DNA of 64,000 nucleotides from positions 1-64,000 of the forward strand of contig JABDMH010000105.1 of assembly GCA_013001595.1 (NCBI GenBank), given 5' to 3'. This document shows, in pieces, positions 56,615-64,000 of this stretch. Within the stretch, counting starts at the first letter, position 1; each line of letters begins with the position of its first letter. The stretch comes from Saprospiraceae bacterium. Its GTDB lineage: Bacteria; Bacteroidota; Bacteroidia; Chitinophagales; Saprospiraceae. The notes beneath the pieces were generated by a model. The model did not search any database. It was not told the DNA's origin and saw only the letters and a program-made list of their open reading frames with translations. Made by a program: the position numbers and the translations under genes.

Positions 56615-57328
56615 CTACCGCGAACGTAAAATCGCAGATAACCTTTCTTGAGCATCACTATGTCGTTCTTTCTCTTCTTCTAGCTCTTCCTTCTTCTTCA
56701 TCATAGTCCGCTCTCGAGTCTTAAGTTCGTTTTCATTTTCGCTTATTTCACTCTCCTTTTCTACGATATCCCGCTTAAGGTCGCGCAAGTCTTCCTTACT
56801 CTTTTGCAATTCCTTCTTCACCTTCTCAACGTCTGATAGAGCATTCTCATAGGCGTCATTGGACTCCTCTAGCTTCTCCGCATAATAACCAGGAACATAG
56901 TATTCCAAGAAATCTCGAGCCACATCAAAAAGCTTTTGAAAGGTGAGTTCCTGGTTTTTCTTGGAGACAAAACTGTTGTCTTCCCACTGAGCAAGTAAAT
57001 AAAGCTGTGTTTCGCTACCCCTCTCCTTAAAACTTCCAATCAACTTGATGGCTTGGTCAGCAAGCAAGGGCATTTCCTCAAACTCCGTATATACCTCATC
57101 CTTTCGGGCTAAGAAGCCGTATCCCTTTAGATTTGTGTTAAAGTGATCCCTAACAAAATCATTGAAACCACCCTTCACTTCATCCTTCGGAATGTCAACT
57201 GTGATGAGCGCAGCATCACGTAGTTTCTCCTCATACTTGACCTGCCCTTCTGTAATATCGCTCTTCTGGGCATGGATTACCCCAAAAGTCAAAAATATTA
57301 ACGCAACTAAATTTATTTTGTTCTTCAT
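56615..57328 (-). CDS. Exported protein with long C-terminal coiled coil
   Basis: 237 residues from the ATG at 57326-57328, chosen because MKNKINLVALIFLTFG plus VIHAQ is a complete signal peptide; an upstream start adds 17 residues. A globular part follows (GGFNDFVRDHFNTNLKGYGF; LYLLAQWEDNSFVS). From ~residue 145 there is a charged heptad-like coiled coil rich in Lys, Glu and Arg to the end. No recognisable enzyme motif. Probably periplasmic or outer-membrane-associated. It could be linked with the MscS gene downstream or the coiled-coil lipoprotein at 58088, but this is only neighbourhood. Confidence 0.75.
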   Translation of the reverse strand: MKNKINLVALIFLTFGVIHAQKSDITEGQVKYEEKLRDAALITVDIPKDEVKGGFNDFVRDHFNTNLKGYGFLARKDEVYTEFEEMPLLADQAIKLIGSFKERGSETQLYLLAQWEDNSFVSKKNQELTFQKLFDVARDFLEYYVPGYYAEKLEESNDAYENALSDVEKVKKELQKSKEDLRDLKRDIVEKESEISENENELKTRERTMMKKKEELEEEKERHSDAQERLSAILRSR

Positions 57329-58087
57329 ATTATTTATTCTAATTTTTATGTAAATATTAACTATCTGTACCCTAGTCACTATCGGTCTTTCCTAGATTAT
57401 ACTAATATCTCATTATGGCATTAAGGACTTTATTTACTTCTAACATGTCAGTAAGATCTCGAAACTCAATAGTGGAACCATTTGATCTGGCATACAAAAT
57501 GCTTCTGTCGATGACCATCGCCCCTCACAATGGAATACTTGTCACAAAATCTTGCCTGATGATTTGCGTACCTATACGGTATTGTTTAGCATGCTGCCTA
57601 AAATCTTCCAATGAGGATGAAGTTTAGCCATTGACCTGCATCAGTTAATAGAGCTTTGTCGTCGACCTTTAGGCTCATGTATTTCCTATTTAATTATTTC
57701 GCAAGACAATTCATGGAGCACAAGGGGATCTTCTTCAAAATGATAACCTGATACCCTTCTTTCTAAGATATTACGGTAGCAAGATATTTCTTCATACCTA
57801 GTGCATAGACTGTCTCCATCGGTCAGGATCATTGGCGGCCCTGAAGGTGGAAATATTGGAAATATATAAACTCACAATGGGAACAAATCGATCTTGTAGC
57901 AACCGATCGAATCTACCTTTGGATAAAATCATTGACATTTAATTCCTTATTCAGCTTAAGACACGCGTAGCATGCAGATTGTTCACCTTATGAAGCATTC
58001 CTATTTCCTATTACTTCGATCAACAAAAAAAGGGAGCATTTGCTCAGGCTATCTATCAAATCTGAGATTAGCTAAATTCTGAGAATC
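57329..58087. other. Intergenic region with one possible small ORF
   Basis: 759 bases between the coiled-coil gene and the small lipoprotein gene, both minus strand. A minus-strand frame 57686-57832 (48 codons, ATG to TAG) reads MILTDGDSLCTRYEEISCYR and on; upstream it is open only to a TGA about nine codons earlier. It looks coding-like but no family is evident. A plus-strand frame at 57415-57627 has no supporting features. Confidence 0.4.
57686..57832 (-). CDS. Possible small protein or gene tail, 48 residues
   Basis: ATG at 57830-57832, TAG at 57686-57688. Balanced, charged composition with three cysteines (LCTRYEEISCYRNILERR; VLHELSCEIIK). The frame upstream of the ATG reads PIFPPSGPP before a stop, so it could also be the last piece of a decayed gene. 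No family recognised; weak call. Confidence 0.25.
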   Translation of the reverse strand: MILTDGDSLCTRYEEISCYRNILERRVSGYHFEEDPLVLHELSCEIIK

Positions 58088-58495
58088 CTAGGCATCGTCC
58101 CTCAAAGCATCATCAAAATCGTCAAAGAACTCCTTACCATCTTCTTTGAAGGCTTGCCAGTCCTTCACCATGATGTCTACTAATTTTTGCATTTTGAGTC
58201 CTATTTTATTGCTCCAGTCCTGCAATTCTGCCTTTCGTTCCTCCAGGTCAGCTTTCATGTCTGCAGAAGCAGTTTCCATTTTGGCATCTATTTTTTTTAT
58301 CTCCTTTTCCACCTTTGACTTAGCTTGCTGCAGGTTAGCTTTCATAGCCCTCATTTCTTGTTGGATATCATCACCCATTTCCTCCGTTACATGTGCAACA
58401 TCGTCTGCCACATCTTCCAATTTACTCTCATTTTGGTTATTGCAGGCTGAGGACAATAGTCCTATAGCCAATATAATTACCGCTAATTTTTTCAT
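58088..58495 (-). CDS. Small coiled-coil lipoprotein
   Basis: 135 residues from the ATG at 58493-58495 (eight residues shorter than the longest frame), which puts the lipobox LSSAC near residue 18 behind MKKLAVIILAIGL. The mature protein is almost entirely charged helix with heptad spacing (EEMGDDIQQEMRAMKANLQQ; KSKVEKEIKKIDAKMET; DLEERKAELQDWSNKIG) and an acidic C terminus (FFDDFDDALRDDA). Resembles short periplasmic coiled-coil lipoproteins of unknown role. Three 94-99 bp degenerate repeats lie just upstream. Confidence 0.75.
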   Translation of the reverse strand: MKKLAVIILAIGLLSSACNNQNESKLEDVADDVAHVTEEMGDDIQQEMRAMKANLQQAKSKVEKEIKKIDAKMETASADMKADLEERKAELQDWSNKIGLKMQKLVDIMVKDWQAFKEDGKEFFDDFDDALRDDA

Positions 58496-58587
58496 TTTTT
58501 CTTCTATTTTAATTTTCACAATTTGGTGTTAAGACAGGATGAATGGAGGAAATGTTTGTTTCCATTTGAATCAGCAGGTCAGATGTT

Positions 58588-58831
58588 CGCTCTCTGTATC
58601 CGAGAGCGCAGGTTCCCCTACCTTCGTTTGCTAAATTCTTGACTGAACCTCTATTAATAAACATCCCCAGCAAAATATTGCCGCTCTCTCTATCTTTTCA
58701 GAGAGCACAGGTTCCCATATTTGCTCAGATAAATCGGACTCTAATTTTATGGACATCCGCTGTAGAAGGATGCTGCTCTGCTCTAAGTGTGTCCGGTAGC
58801 GCAGATTCCCTTACATGCGTTTACCAAATTT
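58588..58831. repeat. Three degenerate tandem repeats of ~94-99 bp
   Basis: Units at 58588-58638, 58682-58735 and 58774-58831, with core GCGCAGGTTCCC or close variants at 58606, 58705 and 58799. Units 1 and 2 carry self-complementary arms before the core (GCTCTC...GAGAGC and GCTCTCT...AGAGAGC), so the hairpin is kept although loop lengths differ. Unit 3 is more eroded but keeps the core and the TTTACCAAATTT-like end matching TTTGCTAAATTC of unit 1. Confidence 0.65.
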
Positions 58832-59010
58832 AACACAAAGCATCTCCTTGACACTGCCTGGTGGGACATGAAGGCGATTGGTGAATCGCAGTGTCTATTA
58901 ATGGCTACCTATGATAGATTTGATAAGTTGGATTTATTCAGTTGAATAACGGTAGTAGACAGAATCCCCTCCTTGTAAGCCCCGAATTCTTTCTGAATGG
59001 CGATCTCAAT

Positions 59011-59059
59011 AGACCCCATTTTTGGGGTCTACTATTATTTGCCCCGGTAAAACCCGGGG
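59011..59059. other. Two adjacent GC-rich hairpins
   Basis: AGACCCC/GGGGTCT (59011-59017 and 59024-59030, loop ATTTTT) followed by CCCCGG/CCGGGG (59042-59047 and 59054-59059). They lie ~140-180 bases downstream of the sulfatase stop in minus-strand direction. No strong T-tract follows on that strand, so they may be processing or attenuation structures rather than a classic terminator. Confidence 0.45.
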
Positions 59060-59194
59060 TTAGTTTAAGGATCCTCTCTCGGATTGGCGGGATTTTTGAA
59101 TAAAATCATGACAATCCTTCATACAGATTTTCATCGGTATTTCTGTCACTACCCTCTTTTCATTTTTGAAAAAAATGTATGAACTCAGCTAGAC

Positions 59195-60673
59195 TTATCG
59201 CTCAGCGTTGTATGCCGTAGCACTGAATTTAAATACCGGTGAATCGGAGCGTGCCCCTCGCATCAAGTCCATCAACTCAGCCACCTTATCCGGAGCAGAA
59301 GATGATAAATCAGTAGTCTCTCCTGGGTCTTCAGCAAGGTTATACAATTCAGGTTTTCCCGGCACTTCAGCATTGATATCATACAACACCAGCTTCCAGT
59401 CGCCTTGTCTCAAAGCTTGCCTACCCCCTCTCTCATGAAACTCCCAGTAGAGGTAATCGTGCTTTTCTTGAATCCCCTGATTAAGTAAGGTGGGTAAAAA
59501 AGAAATACCATCTGTTTCAATTTCAAGATCAGCGTCCAAAAGATCTGCCACCGTAGGTAGGAAATCCCAAAATGCCGATGGGTGATCAGTGGTAGTGCCC
59601 GCTTCAATCATTCTCGGCCAGACTGCCAAAGTCGGTACTCGTATACCCCCTTCATACAGATCGCGCTTATAGCCTCTGAACGGACCATTGCTATTAAAAA
59701 AGTCTGGATCCGCGCCTCCTTCCAGGTGAGGGCCGTTGTCGGAGCTAAACAGGACCAGCGTATTCGCTGATAGATTTAATTCATCCAGTTTGTTGATGAT
59801 GTCACCTACCTGCTGATCCAGTAGGGTGACCATGGCAGCAAAGGCCGCATGGCTCTCCGGTTGCGAAGCATACGGTCCGTTGCGAAAATTTTCTTCTCCA
59901 AAATCAACCCCTTCGTACACACGTTCAGGTGCAAACTCACCCCTGAATTTCTCCATATCCTCCTCTGGAGCAAAAAGCTCTGCATGCGGTATGAGAGATG
60001 GTACAAATAGAAAAAAGGAGGTATCCTGATGCTCTTCTATGAAATTTAGCGCTCGATTATGAATAGCGATCGGTGCGTAATTACCTTTCTTATCACCTTC
60101 ATTTTCATTCAGCATAATTTTCTCCTCATTATGCCACAGGTGGTAAGGATAGTAGTGATGGGCTATTCGTTGGCAGTTGTATCCATAAAACTCATCAAAT
60201 CCTTGCTTGGTTGGGTCTCCTTCTGATGCTGGGTAGCCCAGACCCCATTTTCCAAAAGCACCGGTGACATAACCTTGTGCTTTCAAAAATTCTGGAAGGG
60301 TATAAGTATCATCCGGCAAAGGCCATTGACCCTCAGGTCTAACTTCCTTGTTACCCCGCACCGGCGTATGTCCTGTATGTAGACCTGTCATCAGCGCCGA
60401 TCGCGACGGGGCACAAACGGTGGATCCCGAATAGTGAGCGGTCAGGACCATACCTGCCGCTGCCATGGCATCCAGGTTTGGCGTAGCGAACTGATCCTGA
60501 CCATGCAGACTCAGGTCGCCATAGCCAAGGTCATCTGCCAGGATGAACACAATGTTGGGTCGATCGGGCTCTTGCTGGAAATCATCAACTGTTCCCCCTT
60601 TACATCCCATTCCGATCATGACTAAGGATGTCAGGAATAGCAATAGGAGCCGGCATTTATCTAGCAAGTTCAT
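59195..60673 (-). CDS. Arylsulfatase lipoprotein
   Basis: 492 residues. Lipobox IGMGC with Cys24. S1 sulfatase core: VFILADDLGYGDL (Asp47, Asp48), active-site CAPSR at 87-91 (Cys87 becomes formylglycine), LMTGLHTGHTPVRGN, GKWGLG, YGYNCQRIAHHYYP, SSDNGPH (second metal site) and YEGGIRVPTL. The C-terminal subdomain WEFHERGGRQALRQGDWKL is standard. The RGN and CQR-HHYYP segments match those of the sulfatase at 63043, suggesting a common substrate family and duplication. Divergent from the alpha/beta hydrolase gene at 60840 across a 166-base gap. Confidence 0.94.
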   Translation of the reverse strand: MNLLDKCRLLLLFLTSLVMIGMGCKGGTVDDFQQEPDRPNIVFILADDLGYGDLSLHGQDQFATPNLDAMAAAGMVLTAHYSGSTVCAPSRSALMTGLHTGHTPVRGNKEVRPEGQWPLPDDTYTLPEFLKAQGYVTGAFGKWGLGYPASEGDPTKQGFDEFYGYNCQRIAHHYYPYHLWHNEEKIMLNENEGDKKGNYAPIAIHNRALNFIEEHQDTSFFLFVPSLIPHAELFAPEEDMEKFRGEFAPERVYEGVDFGEENFRNGPYASQPESHAAFAAMVTLLDQQVGDIINKLDELNLSANTLVLFSSDNGPHLEGGADPDFFNSNGPFRGYKRDLYEGGIRVPTLAVWPRMIEAGTTTDHPSAFWDFLPTVADLLDADLEIETDGISFLPTLLNQGIQEKHDYLYWEFHERGGRQALRQGDWKLVLYDINAEVPGKPELYNLAEDPGETTDLSSSAPDKVAELMDLMRGARSDSPVFKFSATAYNAER

Positions 60674-60839
60674 TGTGCAGAATATTTGCGAGCAAGATAC
60701 ACTTTTCCAATTCTGTGCTCAGCCATACCTAAAACTGGTATCAACTGTATAATGATCAATCTCAATCAACAACGGATCTTCATGATCCAAGGCCAACCAG
60801 GGTATTCTTCGTATATTTCAATGGCAAAAAATAAAACCT

Positions 60840-62945
60840 ATGCGCGGAATATTGATGATCTTATTTTGCTGTTTTCTAGGAATGATATCGGTAAATGCCC
60901 AAGAAGAGTTGGATGTATTTCCCATCTGGAAATACCAATCGCAGCATAAGGATCCTTTATATCAGCACCTGGTGGCGATGGCAGAAACAGAATTGGCTCT
61001 GCGTAATAAAAAGTCAAGAAGTATTATAACTACAGGTGCTGCTACAACCCGAAAATCTGAAATCCAGGCCTTATTGCAAGAAATTGTGGGGCCTTTTCCG
61101 GAAAAGAATGCATTAAATCCCCAAATCACTGGTCGCATCGATTTGCCAGAAATGACAATCGAAAAACTATATTTCGAATCTCGACCCAACTATTATGTGA
61201 CTGCTGCTTTATTTATTCCTAAGGTACGGCAAGACCCTGCTCCGGCCATCTTGTATTGTAGTGGGCATACAACTTCAGGTTTTCGCAGCGACACCTATCA
61301 ACACATCATTTTAAACTATGTCAAAAAGGGATTCATCGTTTTTGCCTTTGATCCCATTGGCCAAGGAGAACGCATTCAATATCGGGATGCACAGGGAGAT
61401 CCAATTTTTGGCAGTACCCACGAGCATTCTTACCCAGGAACCCAAGCATTCGTAGCCGGTATAAATCCCGCAAATTATTTTATCTGGGATGGCATCCGCG
61501 CCATCGACTATATGGTATCCCGAGATGAAATTGATGCGAATAGGATTGGTGTAGCCGGCAGATCAGGTGGTGGCACCCAAACCACGTACATAGCAGCCAT
61601 CGACGAACGCGTAGCAGCTGCCGCTCCAGAATGCTATTTGACAACTTTTGCAAAACTGCTCAGATCTGAAGGACCTCAGGACGCAGAGCAAAACATGATA
61701 GGACTCATAAGCAAAGGTCTAGATCTGACCGACTTCGTGCTGGCCAGAGCTCCCAAACCCACCTTAATGGTCACCACCACGCGTGATATTTTTAACATTC
61801 AGGGAGCCCGAGATTTGTATCAAGAGGCACAAAAATTCTATGGTCTCCTAGGAGCAGCAGCGCATATCCAAATGGTCGAAGATGAAGCAGGACATGCTTC
61901 AACCAAAAAGAATCGGGAAGCTAGCTATGCCTTTTTTCAAGAACACCTGGGTAATCCCGGATCCTCAATGGATGAGATGGTCGACACCTTAGACATGGAA
62001 CAACTCTGGGTAACGAATGATGGAAAAGTATATCCTGCGCTGGGAGGCGAGACCATGCATAGCCTCATCCAAAAAGATTTGGCAGCGATGCAACATCCCC
62101 GTAAGTTGTCACCAAGTCAACTGCAAGAGGCCATACGAACCTATACTGGCTACGAATCGCCAGCTTTACCCAATGAGCCAATTCTGTCCGGAACCCTGGC
62201 TTATAACGACCACAAAATCGAGCAATATCTAATACAAGGAGCAAGTGATTACCACTTCCCCTATTTAGTAATGCAACCAACCCATCCGAATGGGAAAACC
62301 ATCCTCATCCTGGATGAAGAAGGAAAAAGTCATGCTTGTGGGCATAACTCTCTGGGGCGCGACCTGGTGGCATTGGGCTATCAAGTGGTGGCCCCCGATC
62401 TAAGTGGATATGGCGAAATGAAGGGAGATCATACAGGGGATGCCTTCATCCGAAAATCCTCCCTAAACCTATGGTATGCGGGACTACTGACAAATAAGAG
62501 TTTGGTTGGAATTCGTATGCAGGAATTGGCAGGACTCATACAGACCATGGATGTAAATATCGAAGCCACCATTGCTACCGGTACCTTGGGCGCCGATTTG
62601 CTGCAACTGCGGTGTTTACATCCAAGCCTGGGAAAGGTGGCCTTAGTCAACCCACTTATATCCCAGCAAAACCTCATCGCTACCAGCGACTACGATACCA
62701 GATATGCTTTATCTGCCACAGCAGGTTCCTTACTTGCCTATGATTTTCCCGATCTGATACGGCATCTTAAAAATCAAAATGATGTCTTGGTCATAAATCC
62801 ACTAGGCGCTGGCAATAATCTCATAGACAAATGGGACGCGGCAAAGATGTATGACCAAACCGAAGCCATGGGAAACCTAATCCTCCACGTTGGTGGAGCC
62901 ATTGATCAGAAAAAGTTGATTAGAAAATGGTTATCAAATAATTAA
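60840..62945 (+). CDS. Exported tandem alpha/beta hydrolase, acetyl-xylan-esterase-like
   Basis: 701 residues; signal peptide MRGILMILFCCFLGM, cleavage near VNAQ. The N-terminal hydrolase domain has the strand text APAILYCSGHTTSG, FAFDPIGQGER, nucleophile Ser242 in GRSGGGTQT, an Asp in TTTRDIFN and His in EDEAGHAS, a complete triad. Residues ~400-700 form a second hydrolase-like domain (KTILILDEEGKSHACGHNSLG, VVAPDLSGYGEMKG) whose elbow reads ATGTLGADLL, with no serine nucleophile. Such proteins occur beside sulfatases and glycosidases and probably remove acyl or uronoyl esters from polysaccharide. It lies between two sulfatase genes and is followed by one on the same strand. Confidence 0.82.
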   Translation: MRGILMILFCCFLGMISVNAQEELDVFPIWKYQSQHKDPLYQHLVAMAETELALRNKKSRSIITTGAATTRKSEIQALLQEIVGPFPEKNALNPQITGRIDLPEMTIEKLYFESRPNYYVTAALFIPKVRQDPAPAILYCSGHTTSGFRSDTYQHIILNYVKKGFIVFAFDPIGQGERIQYRDAQGDPIFGSTHEHSYPGTQAFVAGINPANYFIWDGIRAIDYMVSRDEIDANRIGVAGRSGGGTQTTYIAAIDERVAAAAPECYLTTFAKLLRSEGPQDAEQNMIGLISKGLDLTDFVLARAPKPTLMVTTTRDIFNIQGARDLYQEAQKFYGLLGAAAHIQMVEDEAGHASTKKNREASYAFFQEHLGNPGSSMDEMVDTLDMEQLWVTNDGKVYPALGGETMHSLIQKDLAAMQHPRKLSPSQLQEAIRTYTGYESPALPNEPILSGTLAYNDHKIEQYLIQGASDYHFPYLVMQPTHPNGKTILILDEEGKSHACGHNSLGRDLVALGYQVVAPDLSGYGEMKGDHTGDAFIRKSSLNLWYAGLLTNKSLVGIRMQELAGLIQTMDVNIEATIATGTLGADLLQLRCLHPSLGKVALVNPLISQQNLIATSDYDTRYALSATAGSLLAYDFPDLIRHLKNQNDVLVINPLGAGNNLIDKWDAAKMYDQTEAMGNLILHVGGAIDQKKLIRKWLSNN

Positions 62946-63042
62946 TAGAATGGAGGGTAGGTTCGGAAGCTAACTAATTTTGGGAGACACCCTGTAGTAA
63001 ATCCATCGACAAAATCAGGAGTTTATAAATAATAAAGCATCC

Positions 63043-64000
63043 ATGAAAGCCATATTTTTTTTCATCCTCTCGTTATTGGTGACGGCTCAGATCACACATG
63101 ACGAAAAGCCCATTGCTCCTGACCGACCAAATGTTATCATCATTTTAAGTGATGATTTGGGCTGGGGAGATTTGGGTTGCTTTGGTCAACAGAAAATACA
63201 GACACCCCATATCGACCGACTGGCACATGAGGGGATGATCTTCACTCAAGCATATGCCGGCAGTTCGGTATGTGCGCCTTCGCGTTCCTCACTGATGCAA
63301 GGTTTGCATCAGGGACATGCAAGGGTCCGTGGCAACTCATTCCATTCCTATCGAGAATCTTTACAACCAGAGGACTACACCCTGGCTATTTTTATGCAGG
63401 AGGCCGGATACAAAACCGGCTTATTTGGAAAATGGGGCTTAGCCAATCATGATCAACCCGGAATTCCAACTAACAAAGGTTTTGATGAGTTCTTTGGTTA
63501 TTTAAATCAACGACATGCCCATTGCTTTTATCCGGAGTTTCTCTATGACAATACCCGGCGAGTGTTTTATCCTGAAAACGGTGATCATCATCTCCATAAG
63601 AATTATTCAAGAATCAGCGAGTACAATCCAGAGGGCTCTGTTCAACCAAATGGCATACTGGATCCCAAGGAGGCCAAAAATGCTTTTGACGAGTACAGTG
63701 CGAGGTCTTTGGCTTTTGTACGGGAGAATTATGCATCGCCCTTCTTTCTCTATTTAGCTTACACCTTACCGCATGGACCACTCATTGCACCCTCACTGAG
63801 TTTCTATCAATATAAAAATTGGCCACAGCCATATAAAGAGTGGGCTGCCATGGTCTCGCATATGGATGCTGCTGTAGGTGAGTTGATGCGATTGCTTGAG
63901 GAACTCAATATTGACGAAAACACCCTGATTATTTTCGCCTCAGACAATGGCGATTCTTCACATGGCTATGAACCCAGATATAAACAGGAAGATCCCAACA
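63043..64000 (+). CDS. Sulfatase, 3' end cut by the window
   Basis: 319 codons visible from the ATG at 63043. Signal peptide MKAIFFFILSLLVTAQ. S1 sulfatase core: VIIILSDDLGWGDLG (Asp37, Asp38), CAPSR at 77-81 with Cys77 as formylglycine precursor, LMQGLHQGHARVRGN, GKWGLANHD, FGYLNQRHAHCFYPEF, LAYTLPHGP and FASDNGDSS at the second metal site. Close in text to the 59195 sulfatase. It starts 97 bases after the hydrolase gene on the same strand, likely co-transcribed. The C-terminal subdomain lies outside the window. Confidence 0.93.
   Translation, partial: MKAIFFFILSLLVTAQITHDEKPIAPDRPNVIIILSDDLGWGDLGCFGQQKIQTPHIDRLAHEGMIFTQAYAGSSVCAPSRSSLMQGLHQGHARVRGNSFHSYRESLQPEDYTLAIFMQEAGYKTGLFGKWGLANHDQPGIPTNKGFDEFFGYLNQRHAHCFYPEFLYDNTRRVFYPENGDHHLHKNYSRISEYNPEGSVQPNGILDPKEAKNAFDEYSARSLAFVRENYASPFFLYLAYTLPHGPLIAPSLSFYQYKNWPQPYKEWAAMVSHMDAAVGELMRLLEELNIDENTLIIFASDNGDSSHGYEPRYKQEDPN

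Larger units (their letters stand above)
58496..59194. other. Intergenic region with tandem repeats and hairpins
   Basis: 699 bases between a sulfatase stop and the small lipoprotein start, both minus strand. It holds three degenerate repeats (58588-58831) and two hairpins at 59011-59059. No convincing gene; the plus-strand frame 58639-58833 lies entirely within the repeats. Confidence 0.55.

Noticed and set aside
57415-57627. 70-codon plus-strand ORF
   Set aside because: Cysteine- and methionine-rich chance composition, no homologous look, opposite to neighbouring genes.
58588-58831. CRISPR array
   Set aside because: Only three eroded units with ~95-base period and no uniform spacers or cas genes.
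58639-58833. 64-codon plus-strand ORF in the repeat region
   Set aside because: Lies within the degenerate repeats and shows no protein-like pattern conserved between units.
1-64000. tRNA/rRNA genes, integrases, transposases and phage genes
   Set aside because: None recognised in reading both strands; a tRNA scan would be decisive and was not possible.

Overview
The window reads as a chromosomal segment of a free-living, probably marine member of the Bacteroidota. The evidence is three secreted proteins with type IX secretion (T9SS) C-terminal sorting domains, a TonB-dependent receptor with a carboxypeptidase-regulatory-like N-terminal domain, many lipobox signal peptides, four sulfatases, small families typical of the phylum (DUF2911, DUF2853), moderate GC and few Shine-Dalgarno sites. 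The Saprospiria/Cytophagia side of the phylum fits the gene content, but this is inference. I see no phage, integrase, transposase, CRISPR array, rRNA or tRNA.

Layout. 1-6011 (minus): edge of a secreted protein, then a zinc MDR dehydrogenase, an aberrant pyruvate kinase, a DUF2911 protein, deoxyribose-phosphate aldolase (deoC) and a Gfo/Idh/MocA oxidoreductase. 6274-9949 (mostly plus): a sulfatase lipoprotein and small unknowns. 10132-14788 (minus): a TonB-dependent receptor and a T9SS-exported beta-helix protein. 15207-23645 (plus): an LpxH-like phosphohydrolase, a PhoB-type response regulator, a class I isoprenoid-synthase-like protein, a secreted PQQ-type sugar dehydrogenase, pabB-pabC and DUF2853. 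23992-33080: a PLP-dependent dehydratase, XdhC and a MocA-like nucleotidyltransferase, separated by an opposing sufS-sufU-TIM-barrel operon, then an alcohol dehydrogenase and hemH-holA. 33229-45808: a hydrolase, araA, a sulfatase, a sterol-desaturase-like protein, a 1102-residue adenylate cyclase/ATPase/TPR protein, an SDR, a frameshifted GH51 arabinofuranosidase and a HEAT-like protein. 46193-50947: a 1584-residue T9SS surface protein. 51817-58495 (minus): Na/Pi cotransporter, EEP phosphatase, SRPBCC, MscS, coiled-coil protein and a small lipoprotein. 59195-64000: sulfatase, tandem alpha/beta hydrolase and a sulfatase cut by the window end.

The shared theme is use of sulfated and arabinose-containing polysaccharides or sugar acids (sulfatases, arabinofuranosidase, arabinose isomerase, esterase, several sugar oxidoreductases), but there is no SusC/SusD pair, so this is not a textbook PUL. 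Housekeeping genes (suf, hem, hol, pab) are interspersed.

I found no clearly new defence or mobile system. The strongest unusual observations are a decayed second copy of the start of the giant surface-protein gene about 0.7 kb past its end, a one-base frameshift in the GH51 gene, an odd pyruvate kinase, an isoprenoid-synthase-like protein, a sulfatase lacking the motif arginine, and three degenerate 94-99 bp repeats near 58.6-58.8 kb. Several long spacers contain short coding-like remnants, which suggests gene decay between intact operons.
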